From: an uncultured Collinsella sp.
GTDB taxonomy: Bacteria; Actinomycetota; Coriobacteriia; Coriobacteriales; Coriobacteriaceae
Direction of reading: 5' to 3'
Length of the DNA: 64,000 bases
Assembly: GCA_902493375.1 (NCBI GenBank)
Contig: CABUPH010000012.1
Coordinates: 8,771-72,770, forward strand
Position 1 is the stretch's first letter, and each line of letters opens with the position of its first letter. The translations under genes were made by a program, and so were the position numbers. The notes under the pieces were generated by a model, which saw nothing but the letters and a program-made list of their open reading frames with translations, was not told the origin of the DNA and made no database searches. This document shows, in pieces, positions 49,768-59,340 of this stretch.

Positions 49768-49899
49768 TTACTCAAGCACGGGCAAGTCTGGATGATTCTT
49801 CTCTTTTATTTCGGTAAAAAACTCCCCAAGCGTCTTCTCCTCCCACGCCGGATACTCCGACCCGTCGTCGGTCATAAAACGCAAATAAGGCTGTTCCAT
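49768..49899 (-). pseudogene. Type I restriction specificity subunit (HsdS) fragment
   Basis: A 43-codon ORF (ATG at 49899, AGGTG site) encodes PYLRFMTDDGSEYPAWEEKT followed by LGEFFTEIKEKNHPD, the characteristic start of a target-recognition domain. The rest of HsdS (over 300 residues) is missing, so this is a remnant. Together with the HsdM end at 50492-50644 it shows that a type I system once occupied the locus. Confidence 0.7.
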
Positions 49900-49913
49900 A
49901 TCATTCACCTCCC

Positions 49914-50477
49914 TTAAATCACATCATCTTTGACTGTGTCGCGCAACGCGTCTACATTTGCTTTCAACGGGCTCATATCCAACAGGTCGCAAGCGAACTT
50001 CCACAAGATTCGCTTCGGTGATTTATCACAATATTCGACTACCGGCATTCCCTGTACTTTGCTAATCAAAGCGTCGCGCCAGTCCTCATCAAATGTAAAC
50101 GGACGATATTCCATTCCTTGTTCGTTCGCCTCGTACGACCCCATCACGATAGGGAAACGAACATCAAACGTCGAAAATGGTGAGAACTTAGCATTGCCGT
50201 AAATAGCGATGTCCACAATCTTCCCATCCAGCTCGAGCCACGCATGATAGAACTCATAGCCGCTTGGAGGCACGACCAGCCCGTAGCAAATACGAGGCTT
50301 GTAACCAAGATATTTCAGCGCAATAAACAGCTCGACCGTCGTGGACAGACAGCCATCCGGCTCTTCGGCCGCGCACATTTTATTGAATGCCTTGGTCATC
50401 GCAAAAACCATTTTCTTGTCTTCAAATCCAGAGAGCTGTCGCTGAATATAATGAATTGCGTCGTAATCTCGTTTCAA
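49914..50477 (-). CDS. Transglutaminase-like (TGL fold) protein, unknown function
   Basis: The 187-residue product has a possible Cys-His-Asp triad: DGCLSTTVELFIALKYLGYK (Cys about residue 48), EFYHAWLELDG (His) and KIVDIAIYGN (Asp). This spacing is shared with the product of 61369-61836. The start is a TTG at 50477 with a strong AGAGGAG site; an upstream frame belongs to the HsdM fragment. It replaced or invaded the hsdM-hsdS boundary. Whether it is a protease, amidase or non-catalytic is unknown. Confidence 0.6.
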   Translation of the reverse strand: MKRDYDAIHYIQRQLSGFEDKKMVFAMTKAFNKMCAAEEPDGCLSTTVELFIALKYLGYKPRICYGLVVPPSGYEFYHAWLELDGKIVDIAIYGNAKFSPFSTFDVRFPIVMGSYEANEQGMEYRPFTFDEDWRDALISKVQGMPVVEYCDKSPKRILWKFACDLLDMSPLKANVDALRDTVKDDVI

Positions 50478-50491
50478 TTGTCTTTCTCCTC

Positions 50492-50644
50492 TCATAGTCC
50501 CAGCTGTGAAAGCATGCCCTCGACCTTGGCGATGGCCGCCGCCTTTTCGGCCTCGATGCGCTTGATGTCGTCGCGCACGACAGCAAGGTCCACCGGCTCC
50601 TCTTCCGCGAACGTGTCCACGTAGCGTGGGATGTTCAGGTTCCA
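50492..50644 (-). pseudogene. C-terminal end of type I DNA methylase HsdM
   Basis: Fifty codons read NLNIPRYVDTFAEEEPVDLA then a helical segment ending GMLSQLGL, the invariant C-terminus of HsdM. The rest of the gene is absent; upstream sequence is the CBASS effector gene end. It is a stump left by insertion of the CBASS cassette or by deletion. Confidence 0.75.
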
Positions 50645-50691
50645 GCCGTTGACGCAGCAGCACCGCCAACCGGCCGTCATCGTCGTCCAGG

Positions 50692-51228
50692 TTATTTCAG
50701 GTCGCTCTTTTTGAATGAAGTGGATAGCATCATGAGCAGAACGTCGTTCACTAACCTGCCTCGTAAATTGCAAAGCGTGGTAAATGCGGTTTTACCAAGG
50801 AGCTTCTTCTCGTCATCGTCGATTCGGCCCTTTTCCGGCGGACAGTGAACGATAAGTCCGCATCGGGAGCTCTTACCGTTGATAATCTCCCTAAAGCCTT
50901 CTTTGTCTAAATATCCGTAGACCACTATCAACAGGAGCGCATCCTTTGCCTTGGATATCTGTTTGTCCGAAACGCGCTGTATGTTCTTCCTCTTGATCAG
51001 CCCAGAGTCGGAAAGATCCTCTTCGAGGTCATGGTAGTCCTCGTCACTCGCGACAATCAGTATCTTCTTGCCGTACAGCGCAAGGCCGAAGCGCCACGCC
51101 GCTTTACCGAGACGCGTGAAGGCTCCGATAGCCAATGCGACGAACGACAGGAATCCCATGAATTCGAGGACAAGAGATATGTTTCCTCCAACAGAAAGAA
51201 TGCCTGAAATTACGTTGTTGATATCCAT
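50692..51228 (-). CDS. Two-TM membrane protein, probable CBASS effector
   Basis: The 178-residue product has two hydrophobic segments near the N-terminus (about 7-43, and a shorter LALYGKKILIVAS start of the soluble part) and a cytosolic domain of about 120 residues with alternating strands (ILIVAS, ALLLIVVYG, CGLIVHCPP), which looks Rossmann-like. It follows the CD-NTase gene by 10 bp. In CBASS the effector is activated by the cyclic nucleotide and damages the membrane or depletes a cofactor; the effector type here is not one I can name. Confidence 0.65.
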   Translation of the reverse strand: MDINNVISGILSVGGNISLVLEFMGFLSFVALAIGAFTRLGKAAWRFGLALYGKKILIVASDEDYHDLEEDLSDSGLIKRKNIQRVSDKQISKAKDALLLIVVYGYLDKEGFREIINGKSSRCGLIVHCPPEKGRIDDDEKKLLGKTAFTTLCNLRGRLVNDVLLMMLSTSFKKSDLK

Positions 51229-51238
51229 CGATTATCAC

Positions 51239-52546
51239 CTACTCTACGTTGATGAAGAATGGGTTGCTCCAACGGACGCAATAGCCCCTTCGGATTACAA
51301 AACATTGAACATAGTGTTTCCCCGTATACGCTGTCTCCTCCCGACGGGAAGTCTTTTCTATGTTTGGGATCTCGAAACCACCCCTACGGCAAACCCTCAT
51401 AGCTTCATCGCCGGTATTCGTGACTTGCCACTTTACCCTGCCATCTTTTACCGGCCCACAGTTCACTCTGTACACGATAGTGGAGCCCTTCGGTATGAGC
51501 GCGCCGTCGTTTTCGAGTGCTCGCATTTCTCCTGAAGGCAATTTGACCGTCGCCGTAATTGTTGCATTTGGCTTACGTGCCTGCATGGGAAAGCCTAACG
51601 GCTGCCTGTGCGGAACAGACAATGCGTACTGTTGGCTTATTGACTTATCTGATGCCGTGGTTCCGTACGAAGAGACTCCCGAAGGAAAGTTGTTTCCAAG
51701 TATTTGCTTCCAGACGCTGTTGCCGGTTCCTTCATCCGCAAGAAGCGAGAGATGCTCGTTGAGTTTGTCCACGAACTGGGCGAAATCGTTATAGCAGTAC
51801 TTTCCGGCAAGGTTGTTTCCCTCTATGGCTGGATCCTCAATGAAGGGCACCTTGTACGAGTCGAGTTCATCGGCGTATGCAACTGCAAGGTTCGCCATTA
51901 CCTGCATGACGCAGTCCTCGATTGACAACCCTGCTTCAGGTAGATTGTCGGCGATCATCTTCTCAAGAGTGATGCCCTTTGGGAACTTCACACAACTTGG
52001 GCAGTTCTCCCTTCTCCACCACTTCATTATCTTCACTAGAGGTTTGTAATCCCCGTTGAACCCTTTGTTAACCTCAGTCGTCCAAGCGAGATGCTCTTTG
52101 GGATTCGTCTGCCTCCATTCGCCATCGGTTTTCGAACCGATGTAGAGAAGACCGTCTTCATCTTTGACCAAGGGGACAACATCGAGATGGAAGTTTGCCA
52201 TGTCAATGCCGATGGAATGCGTTTGCACTCTGACGTTCTTGTAGCACTCGCGCTCACGTATCGCATCCTCGAGCTCGAGCAAGACGCAAAACGGGGAATC
52301 GTTGATGGAGTGGTTTGTCTCAACGATGATGTCAATATCGCAGCTGTCAGAATCTTTCTTCGGTCGTATGAAGGTCTGCTTGGCGTATGAACCCGAGAGG
52401 TATGTGTCCTTGCATATAGCCCCATAGGTCTCACTTGCCTTAAGATGGTCCCTGAGATTTCGGTGAAGTCGACTCGCTTCATCAATGGTGCTCTTGCTGG
52501 GATTGATGTCCTTCAAGAATGATTCAAAGTCTGCGCTATTTGTCAT
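51239..52546 (-). CDS. CD-NTase (CBASS nucleotidyltransferase) with C-terminal AGS-C-like domain
   Basis: The 435-residue product has the cGAS/DncV-like core: LSGSYAKQT (GS motif, about 51-59), the DxD pair in DIDIIVE, and a third acidic residue in FHLDVVPL. The C-terminal 100 residues (after about 335: TITATVKLPSG, GGFEIPN, GKHYVQCFVIRRG) resemble the AGS-C sensor domain. CD-NTases make cyclic oligonucleotides on phage infection. The ATG at 52546 has an AAAGGCGG site. No Cap2/Cap3 genes are present, so this is a minimal two-gene (type I) CBASS. Confidence 0.88.
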   Translation of the reverse strand: MTNSADFESFLKDINPSKSTIDEASRLHRNLRDHLKASETYGAICKDTYLSGSYAKQTFIRPKKDSDSCDIDIIVETNHSINDSPFCVLLELEDAIRERECYKNVRVQTHSIGIDMANFHLDVVPLVKDEDGLLYIGSKTDGEWRQTNPKEHLAWTTEVNKGFNGDYKPLVKIMKWWRRENCPSCVKFPKGITLEKMIADNLPEAGLSIEDCVMQVMANLAVAYADELDSYKVPFIEDPAIEGNNLAGKYCYNDFAQFVDKLNEHLSLLADEGTGNSVWKQILGNNFPSGVSSYGTTASDKSISQQYALSVPHRQPLGFPMQARKPNATITATVKLPSGEMRALENDGALIPKGSTIVYRVNCGPVKDGRVKWQVTNTGDEAMRVCRRGGFEIPNIEKTSRREETAYTGKHYVQCFVIRRGYCVRWSNPFFINVE

Positions 52547-53018
52547 ATAACCGCCTTTCCAAACAGATGTTCTAGTGTCTGACATTATAACAACCGTGCT
52601 TTAAAAATGTGGTTTTTAGAGCCATTGCTAGGCACAAGATGTTGCGGTCTCATTCCATCCGTACGATTCAGGAGCTGTCTGGCAAGCAGGAGGACAGAAT
52701 GGAGCCTCAAAGCCTCCTTGAAGTCATTGAGATTCTTGTCGTTTTTCGAAACATTTGCGCGCGACGATCGGCTTTGCTGTGCAAGGCCGCGCGGGCGCGA
52801 TTTAAGCAATATGCTCCACTCGCTCGAGAGGGTTTTGCCCACAAGCGAGATGCCGGAACTCGTCAATGAGCTCGACTCTGTACTACTGAAGCATCCTACC
52901 TGTCTACAGCAGAATCACGCTGGAAATCGCAAAAACAATGGTGGCTTTTTTAAGGCCGCTATGAGCCAAAGCTGCCAAAGAGCAACAAACTAACTACAAA
53001 CCATTGGCCTGCAAAAGC
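52547..53018. other. Gene-poor stretch upstream of CBASS
   Basis: Overlapping plus-strand ORFs (52607-52993 and 52609-52869) have no ribosome site and lie in different frames; they may be a frameshifted relic (LSNMLHSLERVLPTSEMPEL is the most protein-like part). The CBASS promoter should be at the left end. Confidence 0.35.
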
Positions 53019-53057
53019 CCCGTGCATTGCAGCCAGCAGCGGGCTGCAATGCACGGG
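53019..53057. terminator. 16 bp hairpin
   Basis: CCCGTGCATTGCAGCC (53019-53034) and its exact reverse complement (53042-53057) flank a 7 nt loop. Plausible bidirectional terminator. Confidence 0.6.
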
Positions 53058-53238
53058 CCTGCCGTTGTGCTATGTACGTGAGATTCATACAGTGGTCTAC
53101 TGCCCCTGTGCCCTGTACATGCCCTCGGTTGCCTCATGGGTGCCGCCCTGACGGCGGCCGGCGCCACGCTCATGGCGCGCCGCCCGGACGGGTCCGCCCC
53201 CGAGAAGCCGCATGAAGGCGAAGAGGAAGGCGAGCAGA

Positions 53239-53349
53239 ATGGCCTTCCTGCTGCACCTGATTGGAATGGGCATGGGGCTGTGCACGCTCGTCGTCTACGC
53301 TTGCATCAAGGTTGGGGCTGAAAGCGAAGCGGCTGACTATGCGGGCTGA
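53239..53349 (+). CDS. Small single-TM protein
   Basis: A 36-codon ORF encodes MAFLLHLIGMGMGLCTLVVY then an acidic tail ending EAADYAG; an in-frame ATG at 53212 adds nine basic residues. A second small plus-strand ORF, from 53136 (MGAALTAAGATLMARRP...), overlaps its start. Both look like the short DUF3789-type membrane proteins carried by conjugative elements; I am not sure either is expressed. Confidence 0.35.
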   Translation: MAFLLHLIGMGMGLCTLVVYACIKVGAESEAADYAG

Positions 53350-53451
53350 TCAGTGAGCGTCAAACTGTTCGGAACCGAATGGAAAAAGAGAGGCCCTTTG
53401 CAAAAAGGACCTCTCTGCTGAAAGCATTCTAGAGAGCAGCCTTGGATTACC

Positions 53452-55152
53452 TTAAGGTAACTGTAGCGAAATCTTTTCCTTGACTTTGGTTGCCATGGCG
53501 TAGGACTTAGCGGTTTTGGATGTTCCGCCAAGGGCCAGATAAACATCCAAAACCATGTCCGCAACTTCTTGAATAATTTCATCTGACAGCTTGTCAAGGT
53601 CGAGTTTCTCTATGTCACCGAACGTCAGGTTATCTTTTTTGGACAAGATGGAAGCAACGCCCATTATCACGTAAAATCGTATGTCGCTTATTTGGGACCC
53701 TTCTAAGTCTCTCTTAATTTGCGGAAACCTCAAGCAAACCTGTTTTCCAAGGCTAGCGGCTCTGTAGTAAGCCTCAAGGTTGCCATCCTGCCCAAATATT
53801 TTCTTATACTGAGCCTCGTCAGACAAAAGCGTCGACGGTCTTGCTCTTGCCTGATCCGGTCTGCCGAGAAGTATCGACATCATGCATTGCGCAAGAAAGG
53901 AGAGGGTTACGATCTCCTCCCTCTTCCTCCCCTGGTTTTTGTAATAGTTCTTCCGCCTTTCGTAATACAACCCATTTCTTTTCATGTAGAGTTCGATTTG
54001 AATATGGATTTGGTCAGTAGCGCGAAGCGATGTCTTTTTCACCTGAGTTTGGTTGTTCGTCGCCAGTATCACTCTGTTTCTGGTCTCATTGCTTCCGGGC
54101 ACAAGGATTTTTACCATCACATTTCTGGAATCTTCGGCGTCTTCCGTACGAGACTCCATAAATTTGTATATTTCATATGACGTTTGAAGTCCATTAACGA
54201 TGCGAGGCTCTTCCATTTTCACTTCTGCTCCTGCTATTTGATAGGCTTCAGAAGCCAGTATCGTTACTCCGTTGTTGAGCCACCAGAAATCGTCTTCGCT
54301 AGGATGCTCCAACGTTTCCCTGATTCCTTTGTTGACTGAAACATTTCCCTCGTAATCTCTGACGTTCGCCTCGAAAAGATAGCTACGGAGCTGCCCCTGG
54401 TCGTCAGTGAGGAAGCGGTAGTAATCCGACAAAGACACCAGGCCAAAGACGTCCGTTCTCTGAGGAACCGACGCATAGGACCCCGAAAAACGCATAACAA
54501 GCCCGCTCTCTGCGGGAGGCGACCAGATGCGCATCAATTCGTCTGCTCCAACTAAAACGCACGAAGAGCTAAATCGGCTTACGCCGACGATTTCGTCAAT
54601 GGCGGCCGGAAGCTGCTCTTTCTGAATCTTAACGCCGTCCGATGGTGAATCCGCATTCGCGATGTACACGAACTTCATTCGGATTTCGTTTCCGGCCATC
54701 GCTGCTGCTTAAATCGCTTCTCTTATTCTTCTAAAAGTATCGATAACACGTTCGGAATATTTATCATTGAATTCATTTAAATTTATACCGAATGTTAGAA
54801 GGTCATTACAGGTGTCCTTCCACTTCAAGAACACGTCTTCTTTGAATGATTTTGAAACCTTGGTCTGAAGAATAACTATTTCAACCCTTGATCCACGATT
54901 GATGTAGTCTTTAATCTGGACGTCCTCACTCAAGAAATTATTGTTGGCAAAGATGTAGATCGCATCGCAGCCCCCGTCTCGCGACCCTCCAATGAGCCCT
55001 TCCGCTATCTCATCGTCGTCAAGGTCGTATGGAGCCATGTATCGAGAAGAGGCCAACAGTTCAAAGTAGTCCCCTTTAGAACTATACTCAGCCTGCTTAG
55101 AGAATTCGTCCGAAATGAATCCGTCTATCAGAATCTGGCTGTTAGTTGGCAT
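53452..55152 (-). pseudogene. AIPR-family abortive-infection protein split by one in-frame TAA
   Basis: Codons from the ATG at 55152 (GGAGGAAG site) run to a TAA at 54709-54711, then resume in the same frame for 415 residues from 54699. Part 1 resembles a nuclease-like N-terminus (GGCDAIYIF...VILQTKVS). Part 2 has the AIPR hallmark NVRDYEGNVSVNKGIRETL, WWLNNGVTILA and RIVNGLQTSYEIYK. Reading through the stop gives REAI-x-AAAMAGNE with no gap, and there is no ribosome site before 54699, so a nonsense mutation is more likely than two genes. Confidence 0.8.
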
Positions 55153-55295
55153 TCTTCCTCCATCCAAAGATGAATAAACTAATGAAATGATATGACTTTT
55201 ATGATTTTAGTGTAAACACCAAAACAGCCGCGTCTTAACACCCTGATAAGCTTTGGGCAAAATTATCGCAACGCCTTATTCAACAGGAGGTTACG

Positions 55296-55713
55296 ATGAC
55301 GCGGGCAAACATAGAACACAGGAACATGTGGGCAGATCACATCGAACGCTGCCTCTCGTCCAGTATGTGTGTGGGACTGGTGTAGGCTCAACCACGTAAG
55401 CAGGCCCTGCCTTTACAGGTGGCTGGCCAAGTTCAGGGATGAGGGGCCCGGGCGCTTCCCATGCAGGAATGCCGCCACGATGGATTGGCTCGAGATCGCC
55501 AGTTACGGCCTGGCGGATGCAAAGGGCATCGTGCCAGTGGTGAGCAGCGCTTCGGATAGCGCGGTAGCCTCGGCTGCCAAGTGCGGCGATGTCGTTGTGA
55601 ACTCGTTCACCACCCCCGACCGTGTGCTCATGTCACGACATTCCACCGACATGCGTGCCAGCATTCAGCGCCTTGCTGTCTGTGGTAGCGGAAAACTGAA
55701 CACTTCGGCTTGA
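55296..55713 (+). pseudogene. IS66-family accessory ORF remnant
   Basis: An ATG with an AGGAGG site starts a frame MTRANIEHRNMWADHIERC that shifts near 55366 in a TGTGTGTG run and continues as WDWCRLNHVSRPCLYRWLAK, the helix-turn-helix typical of IS66 accessory TnpA. The downstream TnpB/TnpC genes are absent. Confidence 0.65.
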
Positions 55714-55804
55714 CCATTTAGGGCACAAAGGCAGGCACGCCAACCATCACAATCGACTACCTTGGTTGCTGCCTAGAAATATCAACCAGGGAGGTCGGAA
55801 AGGT

Positions 55805-56060
55805 GTGATCAGCATGTCCACGGTTCATTCTATACGGCAGATGAGGAAGCGGGTCGACTCGATATCCGAGAATGCCTGAAAAACGGGCGTGTCGCGTAAC
55901 ACGGTGTACACCAAGCTGAAGAGCCCGACCTCACGCCACCCATCCTGGTGCGCAGGCGGGGCGACAGGTTGCTCAACGCCTACCGGGGTGTGTTTTGCGC
56001 ACGGCTAGACGAGGGCTCGAGGCAGTGGCGCAAGCATCGCCACACCGCGCGCAGGATATG
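55805..56060 (+). pseudogene. IS21-family IstA remnant
   Basis: VHSIRQMRKRVDSISENA-stop-KTGVSRNTVYTKLKSP, then after a frameshift RQWRKHRHTARRIW, matches the N-terminal helix-turn-helix and following region of IstA. A TGA at codon 24 and a frameshift disable it. It has a GGAGG-like site. Confidence 0.6.
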
Positions 56061-56069
56061 GCTCGCCTC

Positions 56070-56395
56070 TGCCCTCGAGGTGGACCGCATGAGCGCGAGC
56101 CAAGTGTCGAGGATCTGCGAGTTGTCCGACGCGATCGTTGAGGACATGCAGACCAGGGGCCTCTCTGATACGGCCTTTCCCTACGTCTGGCACGATGCGA
56201 TCCGCATTAAATGCAGAGATCCGGGCCACGCCTCCTCGTGCGCGATCGTCACCGCCATCGGCGCCTGCTTAGATGGCGGTGACGATCGCTCGGGCTCGAT
56301 GCCGTTGACACGGAGTCCTATGCCGGATGGTTGACGTTTCTGCGCTCGTTGCGCGAGCGGGGTGTTGAAGGAGTCGTCTGCGTAACCTCCATATC
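56070..56395 (+). pseudogene. IS256-family (mutator) transposase remnant
   Basis: Segments MSASQVSRICELSDAIVEDM, YVWHDAIRIKCR (first catalytic Asp region), GLDAVDTESYAGWLTFLRSL and RERGVEGVVCVTS match IS256 transposases, but lie in two frames (shift near 56278). Both ends are missing. It joins the IS21 relic directly. Confidence 0.7.
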
Positions 56396-56770
56396 ACTCC
56401 TTCTCGCACACAGCGCAGATTACCAGGGTGCGCTCATCAACCCAGCTGGAGAGCACCTTGCGGCTCGGGTATCCCATGGCCCCTATCGTGCGCGCCAGAC
56501 TTTTCCCGTGCCCCGAGTAGTGATCGACCGCATTCCGCTTTTCCTCATCGGAATACCTCGGCCTGCGATGCTCCCCTTCCAGGAACTCATCGCCGCCGAG
56601 CTGGTATTCCTTCCGCCGGTTGTGGGGTGTGACACGGCTGGGTTAGCCGAGCTCTGCTATGGTGTCGGCCGTGCTGCATCCGAAACCGGCGAACGTCTCG
56701 ATGGCTTTCGCCTTTTGTTCTGCGCTGTAAATCCGTATGATCCTGCCGGTCCTCTTTTGGTCCAGGATTT
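56392..56770 (-). pseudogene. IS3-family OrfA remnant
   Basis: On the minus strand RIYSAEQKAKAIETFAGFGC, an in-frame TAA, then RRPRYSDEEKRNAVDHYSGH and IGAMGYPSRKVLSSWVDE match the two helix-turn-helix units of IS3/IS150 OrfA. OrfB is missing. Confidence 0.7.
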
Positions 56771-56913
56771 CCTCCGCAGTTCCAAGGGGCTAGATGGATA
56801 AATCAGGCAGGGCCATTACAGCGCTACGTGTTGAAAACTAGGCCAGCGAAGAGAACTTTGTGAAACGTTTTGTGAAGCGCGGCAGGACGAAGCTACCCCT
56901 CGGCAGAGGCGTC

Positions 56914-58833
56914 TCAACCGCCGGCGGGAACGTCGACACAGCTTTCAAGGTAGCTCTTCATGATGTCTTCCAATGTGGGCACGCGCCCTTCGGCCAATAT
57001 GCCCAAGGTATCCAGCACATCGAATACGGCGGTTGCGTCATCGGCCCCGAGAAGGTCTTTGTTGCACTGGTTCAACCTCGCATCGAGCACAGTATGCCCG
57101 CGCCGCGCGGCCACCCTTGCAAGGGCATCGCCATCGGCAATCAGTGGGTGCCTTTGGATTTCGAAAACCAGCCCATACTCTTCGCCGGGCTTTCTGGAAT
57201 CGAGATCAAACGCGAGTCCGATCTCTTGGACAACGAGCCATGTTTCGGCATATAGCTTCCCCGCCTCATCCAAGAATAGCCTCGTCATAGCGGGCACGAA
57301 ATCCCCATACCCAAGAAATTTCCCGCAAAGAAGCGTTTTCGACAGGGAAGAGACCTTCGGATAGCGAGACAGCCACGCCCTGCCCTCTCGAGTTTTAAGC
57401 AAGGGGCAAACCTCTTCGGGATTTCCAAGCATTTCCGTAAGTATGTAGAACCTGGCACAGAAGGCGGCGGCGGTCCTGTTAATCCGAATGCCGGGCGCGT
57501 AGTGGCCCATCGGAGTCTCGAAGCCGGCGGCCCTTTCATATGCGACCCTGCACTCCGCACGCATACCAAGCAAGGCGTAGCACAGGCTCATCTCGAAATA
57601 GGGATATCCGAGGGACGGTTGCTTATTGAGCGCGGCGAGGCGCTCTTCGGCAATCGAGAGCTGCAATTTCCCCACCTCGGGTTTGTCGTACAGTGTCAGC
57701 CGGGCAAGCTGCCATCGACACTCGAGCGCCGCCATAACCTGCAGGCTTCTCTCAAGGAGGCCTATAGCCTCATCAGTGTACGACACGGCGCGCTCAACGC
57801 TCTCTCCAACCATTAAGGCTAGGGCAGTGCGTTCTCGCAGCACTTGGGAGCGCCGCAGAATCGCCTCGGGAGGAAGGCCATCCTCCATCACATCCAAGTC
57901 ATGCTCCGCGTCCCCATCCTTGAAATACCGCATTACGCTCTCAGCCAAAGTATTTGGGAAGCGGTCATTCACCGCCAAGCCCGAAAGCATCGCACTCAGG
58001 TTCTTATGGGCATAGTAGCGTGCATCGGGGTCGCTTACGCACAAAAACCGATCGCATCGAGCGAAGAAATTGAGCACGGGTGCGGGATCGAGCCCGTCGG
58101 ACCACGCGATTCTGCCCAGGCTCGCCATAGCGACGACGCGCTGTTGCTCGGAAAGGGAGGCATTGCTGAAGGTGTTTTTGACCTCGACCAAATACAGTTT
58201 GTTCCTGTCCTCGATACCTGTCCCTATCTGCCTCATGAAAAGAAGCCGCAGATTGAAGAGCTGCCCAAAATCGTTGGGGCCAATCGGAGCAAGCGCCTTT
58301 TCGCATTCCTCAATCAACCCCCACCCTTCTTTAACGCCGCCATCAGGCAAGCCGATTTTCGTTTTATTCAATGCTGCGTTCTCAAACAGCAGCAAGAGGA
58401 ACGACTTATTCCGAACGCCCAGACGCTTAGCTTCGCGATACGTCTTCTTGAACTCGTCGTCGGCGACTTTTAACTGACCGTTCACGACATAGCTAATCGC
58501 GCGGTTGTGCCAAAGCTGGACCGTGATGAAAGGGTCTGTCTTGTCGGTTTTCTCGGCCAAGGCGCTTTCGAGCTCCGCTTGCGACCCAGCACGATCGCAA
58601 GCGGCGTCCGCGATAATATGGAGGGCGAAATGCCTGAAAGCCGGCTCTAAGTTTTCGTTCTCAAGCATCCTTTTCGCAACGCCGTTGTTTCCCAAGTAGA
58701 TGTTGCAGAAAATCCTATCCTTGTCGAGGCAGGTGAGCTGCATTCTGGACAGTCGATCACGGTCAACCGAGTTCATCAGCCTGAAGGCAGCTACATAGTC
58801 GCATTCGGGAAGAGAGGAATCCGCCTTGTCCAC
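56914..58833 (-). CDS. Large all-helical, TPR-like protein of unknown function
   Basis: The 639-residue product has no signal peptide, TM segment or enzymatic motif that I recognise. Its helices look like tetratricopeptide-type pairs (for example around 105-160, 215-260, 345-440), so it is probably a scaffold or sensor. The GTG start at 58833 lies 4 nt after the stop of a small membrane-protein gene, with a weak ribosome site, so translation is probably coupled. Position in a defence island suggests a two-gene system in which the membrane protein is the effector; this is inference. Confidence 0.6.
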   Translation of the reverse strand: MDKADSSLPECDYVAAFRLMNSVDRDRLSRMQLTCLDKDRIFCNIYLGNNGVAKRMLENENLEPAFRHFALHIIADAACDRAGSQAELESALAEKTDKTDPFITVQLWHNRAISYVVNGQLKVADDEFKKTYREAKRLGVRNKSFLLLLFENAALNKTKIGLPDGGVKEGWGLIEECEKALAPIGPNDFGQLFNLRLLFMRQIGTGIEDRNKLYLVEVKNTFSNASLSEQQRVVAMASLGRIAWSDGLDPAPVLNFFARCDRFLCVSDPDARYYAHKNLSAMLSGLAVNDRFPNTLAESVMRYFKDGDAEHDLDVMEDGLPPEAILRRSQVLRERTALALMVGESVERAVSYTDEAIGLLERSLQVMAALECRWQLARLTLYDKPEVGKLQLSIAEERLAALNKQPSLGYPYFEMSLCYALLGMRAECRVAYERAAGFETPMGHYAPGIRINRTAAAFCARFYILTEMLGNPEEVCPLLKTREGRAWLSRYPKVSSLSKTLLCGKFLGYGDFVPAMTRLFLDEAGKLYAETWLVVQEIGLAFDLDSRKPGEEYGLVFEIQRHPLIADGDALARVAARRGHTVLDARLNQCNKDLLGADDATAVFDVLDTLGILAEGRVPTLEDIMKSYLESCVDVPAGG

Positions 58834-58837
58834 TATG

Positions 58838-59131
58838 TCATCGAGCTGCTGCGCACACCAAAAAATAGTTGACGAGAAGAGCGAACAGACTCAACGCGAG
58901 AAAGGGCGATGCCACACCCGCCAACCATAAAAGGCTAAGCTTTACCGATGCAAACAATGCATCGGACGCCAGTGCTGCAACATAGATACCGGCCTTGTAA
59001 AACCGCGCCAAAGCCTGCTTACGCAACCACAGCAAAAACAGCCCGACGACAATCGAAAACGCCAGGATAGAATGGGCCGGGTCAGGCCCCGTGACGATAT
59101 CAATCGCAGCAAGGATATCCTGGAACGCCAT
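58838..59131 (-). CDS. Small three-TM membrane protein
   Basis: The 97-residue product has three hydrophobic segments (about 22-36 AFSIVVGLFLLWL, 48-60 and 64-93), with a basic stretch RKQALARF after the first. It is the first gene of a two-gene operon with the TPR-like protein. I do not recognise a family. Small multi-TM proteins are frequent pore-forming effectors in abortive-infection operons, so that role is possible. Confidence 0.6.
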   Translation of the reverse strand: MAFQDILAAIDIVTGPDPAHSILAFSIVVGLFLLWLRKQALARFYKAGIYVAALASDALFASVKLSLLWLAGVASPFLALSLFALLVNYFLVCAAAR

Positions 59132-59255
59132 AATCCTCCGCTAGACTCGAGTCCAATACTCGTTTGCTATTGTAGCTTGCATTCTGCATTCATCTTCCTT
59201 CATGTAGTTTCAAATCGAACACATGTTTTGTTTTTAGGAACAGAGTTACATCAAA

Positions 59256-59289
59256 GGAGGCCGTATCAGCCAACGCTGATACGGCCTCC
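59256..59289 (-). terminator. Perfect 15 bp hairpin
   Basis: GGAGGCCGTATCAGC (59256-59270) pairs with GCTGATACGGCCTCC across a CAAC loop. It lies 52 bp downstream of the ugd stump on the minus strand and is probably the original ugd terminator. Confidence 0.75.
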
Positions 59290-59340
59290 CTCTAGATACG
59301 ATTTTTGTATATCACCAGATCCTGGGAGTACACCTCTCCC

